A model generated the notes under the pieces. That model saw only the letters and a list, made by a program, of their open reading frames with translations, was not told the origin of the DNA and did no database searches. Shown piece by piece: positions 7,266 through 11,325 of a stretch of DNA of 11,325 nucleotides. The stretch covers positions 1 through 11,325 of the forward strand of contig DAOTUB010000365.1 in the NCBI GenBank assembly GCA_034437455.1, given 5' to 3'. Position 1 is the first letter of the stretch, and each line of letters starts with the position of its first letter. The translations under genes and the position numbers were made by a program. The stretch is from DAOTUB01 sp034437455 (GTDB lineage: Bacteria > Chloroflexota > Anaerolineae > B4-G1).

Positions 7266-8417
7266 TCAACTCAAATGCTCCACAAACCAATCCTCAATCC
7301 ACGTAAATAGAGATTTTATAGAAGAAAGTGTATAAACATGGCCGGCACCTTCTAAAACTCTATAGGCTTTAGGTTCTCGGGCTCTCGAGTAAACTTCTTG
7401 GAAGGTAAAAGGCAAATCTTTGATATGTCGAAATCTGCTTGGCCTTTTATGCAAAGGCACATTGGCCCAAAATCCATGTTTACTCTCTGGATGCGGGGTG
7501 GGGCTATTCACACCTGCACCAGGATCAGCCTCATTGTAGATAATCAACAGCGGAACCGGCGAAACTTGATCCATCTCGTCAATCGGACGACGGACATTCT
7601 CAAAATGCTTCCACCGTCCCCCAGTTAAAATGCGTATTAACAGAGATATCCCAGGTACCCGCAACCAACCAATTCCAAATCGGCCGCTGATTTCCGGTAC
7701 CTCACTAAAGTATCCAGGAGGCATACCAGCAATGACGATGGCATCCACATCATGATAATCAGCGGTCTCCAGAATGGCTGCCCAGCCGCCCATCGAGCGA
7801 CCGTACACGCCCAGCTTGCGGTATTCCCTTTCCTTAGCATAATCAATGACGGCTTTAAGGTCATTGAGCGTTTTGCCATCTCCCGTTATAGCGCCACCAC
7901 TTTCGCCATGTCCTCGAAAGTCAAAAGCCAGCACGTCAAACCGATCAAAGAGCCAAGAGGACAACAGCGCATTCACAAAGATGTCCTTCGAACGCAAGCC
8001 ACCATGCGCAATAATGACGGCACGATCTCTGAGGCCACTGTCCCGCCGTACATGATACCCTCTAATCGTGACACCATCGCTGGTTTGTACCGAAAACTTA
8101 TCGTGAGGCAGCGTTAGCGGCGTCGGCGTTCTAAGCAAGCGACGTGTGCTTTGAGTCCAGTTGTCCCTCAATATCAACTTGGCAATGCCCAAGGCCACAA
8201 AGACGAGCAATAATACAGTATTTATTGCGATACCCGCCCAACGCCATACGCTCGCTTGCTCTCCCCTCAAAAGTATCAAATTTAAAAACAAGGCCAACGC
8301 AATCCCCCAAACAAATATCACCGATAGAGGATAATGACGCTCAAATACCAGACTTTTAGTCTGAAAGACGAGAAAGACGATCAAAAGTATTATTGAGACA
8401 ACACAAAATGGAAGCAT
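7266..8417 (-). CDS. membrane-anchored alpha/beta hydrolase (BEM46/ABHD-like)
   Basis: A 383-residue protein with three N-terminal membrane helices (about 3-19, 31-50 and 58-83) followed by an alpha/beta hydrolase domain from about 105. The catalytic triad is readable: nucleophile Ser208 in GRSMGG, Asp298 in NEADPG and His360 in EGAGHVY. The oxyanion region AHGGLRSK (137-144) and DFRGHGESGG (166-175) agree. Such proteins are esterases, lipases or thioesterases held at the membrane; the true substrate is unknown, though membrane anchoring makes a lipid or acylated substrate plausible. The ATG at 8417 follows AAAGGA (8425-8430) with a seven-base spacer. It is the first gene after a promoter-like sequence and overlaps the likely ribosome site of the NACHT gene, suggesting joint expression. 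Confidence 0.85.
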   Translation of the reverse strand: MLPFCVVSIILLIVFLVFQTKSLVFERHYPLSVIFVWGIALALFLNLILLRGEQASVWRWAGIAINTVLLLVFVALGIAKLILRDNWTQSTRRLLRTPTPLTLPHDKFSVQTSDGVTIRGYHVRRDSGLRDRAVIIAHGGLRSKDIFVNALLSSWLFDRFDVLAFDFRGHGESGGAITGDGKTLNDLKAVIDYAKEREYRKLGVYGRSMGGWAAILETADYHDVDAIVIAGMPPGYFSEVPEISGRFGIGWLRVPGISLLIRILTGGRWKHFENVRRPIDEMDQVSPVPLLIIYNEADPGAGVNSPTPHPESKHGFWANVPLHKRPSRFRHIKDLPFTFQEVYSRAREPKAYRVLEGAGHVYTLSSIKSLFTWIEDWFVEHLS

Positions 8418-8438
8418 CCAAATGTCCTTTCACATATT

Positions 8439-8467
8439 GTTATGGATTAAGTGTCGACTTGGGTCAA
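8439..8467 (-). promoter_or_regulatory. sigma70-like promoter for the hydrolase-NACHT unit
   Basis: On the minus strand TTGACC (8462-8467) is followed after exactly 17 bp by CATAAC (8439-8444). The -35 matches five of six consensus bases and the -10 matches four of six. The expected start point near 8432 leaves a leader of about 15 bases, just enough for the AAAGGA site of the hydrolase gene. Confidence 0.45.
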
Positions 8468-8495
8468 ACAAAAAAATTTACGGTTATGATGGTTC

Positions 8496-8579
8496 TTGGT
8501 GCAAAACTCACAAAAGTGGAATACTTGTCCTAAACAACTCTAGTCCAAACATTAACATCCTTGATGAATTTTGCACCAA
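8496..8579. repeat. 15-bp inverted repeat in the gap between the two minus-strand units
   Basis: TTGGTGCAAAACTCA (8496-8510) and TGAATTTTGCACCAA (8565-8579) are reverse complements at 14 of 15 positions, separated by 54 bp. The pair lies wholly within the 181-bp gap between the pentapeptide gene stop and the hydrolase promoter. No T-run follows directly, so it is not a simple terminator; a two-site operator, an RNA stem or remnant element ends are all possible. Confidence 0.7.
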
Positions 8580-8598
8580 ACACCATCCAAATACCTGT

Positions 8599-9717
8599 TC
8601 ACTGTTGATTTATTTTGTTTGCAAGAATAAACCCAATAAAACCCAACATAACATTTCCAAGTATCTCCTGAAACAATTGGATGCTTCTGACAGTGTCTCC
8701 ATGAGCTTCCATGCCCGCATAATCCTGAATAAAGGTGCCAATGCTAAAGCGAACGAGATCAACGAACTGCTTAGAAACAGTAAAATTCAATGCGTCTCCA
8801 CCGAATAGTTTCACGCCCCCCGCAAGGCTATAAAGTAGAGGGAAAATCATTAAATTGAGAATCACCGTCCAAAAAAGAGTCAGCGCCAAACTTTCTCCAT
8901 ACCCCGTAAAAGTTTCAATGAACAAATCTGCAGCGAATTGCACAGAATGTCGCCCCCAAAAGATCAATTTCCTAAACCGCCCTTGGGGGAACTCGGATCG
9001 GAAACATTTATGCGCGACGCTTGGCCAATGCATTTTTCTCCACATCTTACGTTCCATACGATAAGACCAACTAGCATCCGCATAAGCCCCCAGGCTCCTA
9101 AAATTCTCTTTCAGTTCCATAAAAATCTGATGGGCCTGAGTCAGCCGGGTACTTTCATTATGTTGCTCATTGTTCGACTCGCACCATTTCTCCCATCGCG
9201 ATTGGCTCGCCTGCAAGAGCACACCCCGGAGCGAATTTTGCTGCAGACGAGTTTTGTCAAACCTTGCTCGGTACAGATTAGCGTTTTCAAGATCCATACC
9301 AACCATGTGGGCTTCCGAAAAGTCTGTTCCCCGACAGTCGCAGTCTGATAAATCAGCATTAGTCAATATTGCATCTTGTAACTCACAGTCTACCAGAACA
9401 GCATCCCTTAAAACCGCATTCTCTAAACTTGCCTTGCACAATTTTACCCGGCGCAATACAGTGCGAGGATATCCTTCCAATGTCGGTCCGAAAAAGCAAC
9501 CATCCAGGCAAGCTTCGTGTAAATCCTGTCCAGGCTTGAAAAGTGCCCCTCTAAAGTCGGAGCCAGAAAGTCCCTTTCGACTCAGATTTATTTCACCCAG
9601 ATTTTCGTCCTGGAAGGACCTGGCGCGATCGAGATCATCGTGGTAATAAAAAAATTCTTGAAGCTCACTGGCGGTCATATGATCTAGTGAGTTATTTTTC
9701 GATTGCAATTTTGCCAC
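8599..9717 (-). CDS. pentapeptide-repeat protein with C-terminal two-helix channel-like domain
   Basis: A 372-residue protein. Residues about 36-172 form pentapeptide repeats (A[D/N]LxX-like units such as LENAV, LTNAD, LSDCD, LENAN), which fold into a right-handed beta-helix. A helical connector follows (about 192-245, with YRMERKMWRK), then two hydrophobic helices (about 277-299 and 351-368) around a re-entrant-like segment (318-340). This order matches pentapeptide proteins ending in an ion-channel (two-helix) domain, but the usual T-x-G-[YF]-G-D filter is absent: the equivalent stretch reads FSIGTFIQDYAG. It may be a non-selective or non-conducting relative. The start is a GTG at 9717, supported by AAGGAG (9723-9728) five bases upstream; a further in-frame GTG at 9753 lacks such support. 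It follows the small gene by 80 bp with no clear terminator between. Confidence 0.8.
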   Translation of the reverse strand: MAKLQSKNNSLDHMTASELQEFFYYHDDLDRARSFQDENLGEINLSRKGLSGSDFRGALFKPGQDLHEACLDGCFFGPTLEGYPRTVLRRVKLCKASLENAVLRDAVLVDCELQDAILTNADLSDCDCRGTDFSEAHMVGMDLENANLYRARFDKTRLQQNSLRGVLLQASQSRWEKWCESNNEQHNESTRLTQAHQIFMELKENFRSLGAYADASWSYRMERKMWRKMHWPSVAHKCFRSEFPQGRFRKLIFWGRHSVQFAADLFIETFTGYGESLALTLFWTVILNLMIFPLLYSLAGGVKLFGGDALNFTVSKQFVDLVRFSIGTFIQDYAGMEAHGDTVRSIQLFQEILGNVMLGFIGFILANKINQQ

Positions 9718-9797
9718 GACGACTCCTTGGCTGCACTTTACAAGCCATATCACAAAAGTTAGGTACTTGCAAGCGCTTCTTAGCTGAAACTCGAGGA

Positions 9798-10004
9798 TTA
9801 AGGCCCATCGCTTTCGACCCTACACTCCGAATTCGGCTGGAGTGAGATGGCCCCACGAAAAATAGCTGATTTGCCAACCTTCGCCACATCTACTATGTTA
9901 ATCTGGATCTGGGCATCCTGAGAAATCTGAATATAGGCTGTGACCGCATACTGGACCTCTTGGTCAGGATGAAGGATATCTAAAGCAGGACATTTGACCA
10001 GCAT
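9798..10004 (-). CDS. small hypothetical protein, beta-rich
   Basis: A 68-residue protein with no signal peptide or membrane helix. It alternates hydrophobic and polar residues (VQYAVTAYIQI, IQINIVDV, AIFRGAISLQP), which suggests a small beta-sheet fold. The ending VDVAKVGKSAIFRGAISLQP faintly recalls the C-terminal strands of trypsin-co-occurring domain 2, found beside conflict-system proteases and STAND proteins, but the helix that normally opens that domain is missing, so this is only a lead. The ATG at 10004 has GGTGA (10010-10014) five bases upstream; the frame is also open to an ATG at 10049 inside the esterase gene. The gap to the esterase stop is 16 bp, which supports co-transcription. 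Confidence 0.5.
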   Translation of the reverse strand: MLVKCPALDILHPDQEVQYAVTAYIQISQDAQIQINIVDVAKVGKSAIFRGAISLQPNSECRVESDGP

Positions 10005-10020
10005 CCGTTTCACCAAGACG

Positions 10021-10836
10021 TCATTGGAGTGGCAGCAAAGGCGAAGCACCGCTATGCACCCGCTGCGCCAATCTAGTCACATAATCAAAGACCATTTGCT
10101 TCTCAAAATCTCGAGTTACAATGTGATAACTTTTATCTAACCATACCACTTGCTTTTCAGAAGACGATATAACATCAAAGATTAATCTACAATTCTCAGG
10201 GTCAACTGTGGGATCTTTGTGTGAATAGATTAACAGTGTTGGCGTCACAACCTGATCGAATATCTCAAGCAATTGGGTCGTAAAATCAAAAAAACTGTCA
10301 ACAGCAGCCAAAGCCTTATAACGACCTGTAATATGGGAGTCTCGCGCGCTTGGGTCAGCAATGGCGCTTCCTTCCTTTTTCAAGTAAGGGATAAAATGCT
10401 TGAACAGTTTGATAGCGGGTCGATTGAGCCAGCCCGATTGCGAGAACACCGGTAATATAGCAAGCAGAGACGGAGAGACAGATGTTGCCATAACGACTAG
10501 TGCCGAGGCTGCTTGTGGCCTTTGTCTAGTGAACCATAAACCTAGCGCTCCTCCAACAGACAAGCCGACAATTATTACCTTGTCACATTCGACATTTAGA
10601 CGCTCATACGCAGCTTCTAGGGACGCATACCAGTGAGTCCAGGTAGCATCTGCCAGATCTTTCCAACAATCCGTTGCATGACCGGCTAGCCTAGGTCCAG
10701 AAACGGTAAATCCCTGAGCATTCAACGCTTTTCCAAGTTCACGCATTTCAAAGGGGGTACCAGTCAAACCGTGAACAAGCAGGCAACCCACATTGTTGCC
10801 TGGATAATAAAAAGAAGGCACCAAAATCTCGGACAT
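10021..10836 (-). CDS. Est30-like carboxylesterase / monoacylglycerol lipase
   Basis: A 271-residue soluble alpha/beta hydrolase without signal peptide. It has the Est30-type layout: LLVHGLTGTPFEMRELG (19-35) with the oxyanion loop, GPRLAGHATD (47-56), nucleophile Ser93 in GLSVGG, Asp208 in SHKDPTVDP and His238 in KSYHIVTRD. These match carboxylesterases that cut short to medium acyl esters and related monoacylglycerol lipases; the usual Met after the nucleophile is Val94 here. The ATG at 10836 follows AAAGGA (10842-10847) by five bases. It is the first gene of a minus-strand unit that continues into the small protein and the pentapeptide protein, with the promoter at 10961-10989. Substrate and physiological role cannot be read from sequence. 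Confidence 0.87.
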   Translation of the reverse strand: MSEILVPSFYYPGNNVGCLLVHGLTGTPFEMRELGKALNAQGFTVSGPRLAGHATDCWKDLADATWTHWYASLEAAYERLNVECDKVIIVGLSVGGALGLWFTRQRPQAASALVVMATSVSPSLLAILPVFSQSGWLNRPAIKLFKHFIPYLKKEGSAIADPSARDSHITGRYKALAAVDSFFDFTTQLLEIFDQVVTPTLLIYSHKDPTVDPENCRLIFDVISSSEKQVVWLDKSYHIVTRDFEKQMVFDYVTRLAQRVHSGASPLLPLQ

Positions 10837-10960
10837 TCATATCCTTTCACTGTTACAGGAAATCGGACAGCCTTCCAATGCAGATCAGAAAATGTATAAA
10901 AGGCCAAGCACACCTCCAAGTCACGGCGCAAACATTCCACCTCAACCAAAATATGTTCAT

Positions 10961-10989
10961 AGTATATAAGAGTTAGTTCTCTTAGTCAA
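10961..10989 (-). promoter_or_regulatory. sigma70-like promoter for the esterase unit with internal inverted repeat
   Basis: On the minus strand TTGACT (10984-10989) and TATACT (10961-10966) are separated by exactly 17 bp; each matches five of six consensus bases. The spacer is almost entirely an inverted repeat, TAAGAG-TTAGTT-CTCTTA (10967-10984 on the plus strand), which touches the -35 box and could be a repressor operator. Confidence 0.6.
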
Positions 10990-11013
10990 TAATAAGTGTT
11001 GGGGATATTTTGG

Positions 11014-11040
11014 GCTTTCGCAGCGGGTCGAAAGCTTTCG
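11014..11040. repeat. GCTTTCG/CGAAAGC motif cluster with 12-bp palindrome
   Basis: GCTTTCG occurs at 11014-11020 and again at 11034-11040, and its reverse complement CGAAAGC at 11029-11035. The last two overlap to give the perfect palindrome CGAAAGCTTTCG (11029-11040). The cluster sits between the two divergent promoters, 46 bp upstream of the plus-strand -35 box, a reasonable position for a regulator site or a small hairpin. Confidence 0.55.
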
Positions 11041-11085
11041 GGTATAGACCTAGAGTAAAACTCTGGCAAGAGCGATAAACAAAAC

Positions 11086-11113
11086 TTGACAATTTATTTA
11101 GCTGGTATAAGAT
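11086..11113 (+). promoter_or_regulatory. sigma70-like promoter for the 3'-edge gene
   Basis: TTGACA (11086-11091), a perfect -35 box, is followed after 16 bp by TAAGAT (11108-11113, inside TATAAGAT). It points toward the gene that starts at 11197, with an expected leader of roughly 75 bases. Confidence 0.6.
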
Positions 11114-11196
11114 AGGGGGACTGTAGGGGGATTCTTGCCGCGCGCGGCGATGCGACCCAATCGACGTTTATCCCATCGAGAGGACAATAGCAAAAC

Positions 11197-11325
11197 ATGG
11201 TCAAGCTCATCCGGTTTCTGGCGTCCTTTTTGCTGATCCCGTTGATCCTGGCCTTTGTCCACGAAGGTTACCTGTTTTTGCAAGCCAACGTCCGCTTTGA
11301 CGCTATCAGCGAACTGGTGTATGGG
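11197..11325 (+). CDS. unknown membrane or secreted protein, cut by window end
   Basis: From the ATG at 11197 the frame stays open to the last base (43 residues). The protein begins with a short basic stretch (MVKLIR) and a hydrophobic segment (about 7-20, FLASFLLIPLILAF), so it is a signal peptide or first membrane helix; the following part (YLFLQANVRFDAISEL) is not recognised. GAGAGGA (11178-11184) is a ribosome site, though the 12-base spacer is long. Composition is again GC-rich like the left flank, and orientation is plus, so this is probably the resumption of host-type sequence after the minus-strand block. No family can be named from the fragment. Confidence 0.6.
   Translation, partial: MVKLIRFLASFLLIPLILAFVHEGYLFLQANVRFDAISELVYG

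Larger units (their letters stand above)
10837..11196. other. divergent intergenic regulatory region
   Basis: About 360 bp without a gene, between the minus-strand esterase and a plus-strand gene. It holds two outward-facing promoter-like pairs (10961-10989 minus, 11086-11113 plus), an inverted repeat inside the minus promoter, and a cluster of GCTTTCG/CGAAAGC motifs between them (11014-11040). A small AGAGT/ACTCT hairpin lies at 11052-11064. The leader between the minus promoter and the esterase is about 118 bases. Confidence 0.6.

Noticed and set aside
8422..8808. 128-residue plus-strand open frame covering the gap after the hydrolase start
   Set aside because: It overlaps the hydrolase promoter and the 3' end of the pentapeptide gene, has no recognisable domain and no convincing ribosome site.
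8896..8907. T-G-Y-G at residues 271-274 of the pentapeptide protein as a K+ channel filter
   Set aside because: It lies in the connector before the first membrane helix, not between the two helices, and a GYGE at this spot is common in pentapeptide/channel fusions.
1..11325. CRISPR array, tRNA, rRNA or attachment-site repeats flanking the island
   Set aside because: No regularly spaced repeats, no cloverleaf-like sequence and no matching long direct repeats at about 1290 and about 11100 were found on reading by eye.

Overview
The window looks like part of a bacterial chromosome, and I favour Chloroflexota (Anaerolineae-like). The reasons are a very large NACHT-type STAND ATPase with a death-like effector-associated domain, a divergent PlsY with an SGRTG motif, an ISL3-type transposase remnant, and pentapeptide and alpha/beta-hydrolase accessory genes. 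This is a judgement from protein style; no rRNA or other taxonomic marker is present.

Layout. (1) 83-1105, plus strand, visibly GC-rich: an intact proline racemase family enzyme with both catalytic cysteines, probably the end of a plus-strand metabolic operon. (2) 1106-1764: a non-coding, partly decayed stretch with a GC-rich hairpin, short repeats and a truncated ISL3-family transposase remnant on the minus strand. (3) 1765-8417, minus strand: a probable transcription unit. In transcription order it holds a membrane-anchored alpha/beta hydrolase, a 1494-residue EAD-NACHT STAND ATPase starting 12 bp downstream, a PlsY-like glycerol-3-phosphate acyltransferase and a 61-residue two-helix membrane protein. 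A promoter-like pair lies just upstream (8439-8467). (4) 8418-8598: an intergenic gap with a 15-bp inverted repeat. (5) 8599-10836, minus strand: a second probable unit with an Est30-like carboxylesterase, a 68-residue unknown protein and a pentapeptide-repeat protein with a C-terminal two-helix channel-like domain. It is preceded by a good sigma70-like promoter at 10961-10989. (6) 10837-11196: a divergent regulatory region whose plus-strand promoter (11086-11113) reads into a membrane or secreted protein cut by the window end (11197 onward).

The co-directional minus-strand block between about 1300 and 11000 is mostly more AT-rich than its flanks (the NACHT gene is intermediate), is bordered by an IS remnant, and sits between plus-strand genes. 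It reads as an accessory island. Its recurring theme is a STAND sensor or switch next to proteins that act on or sit in the membrane: two serine hydrolases, an acyltransferase-like protein, a channel-like pentapeptide protein and a small membrane protein. My main speculative proposal is a NACHT-centred conflict (antiphage-type) module with membrane-directed partners. The sequence supports the domain content and the gene order; the function is inference.
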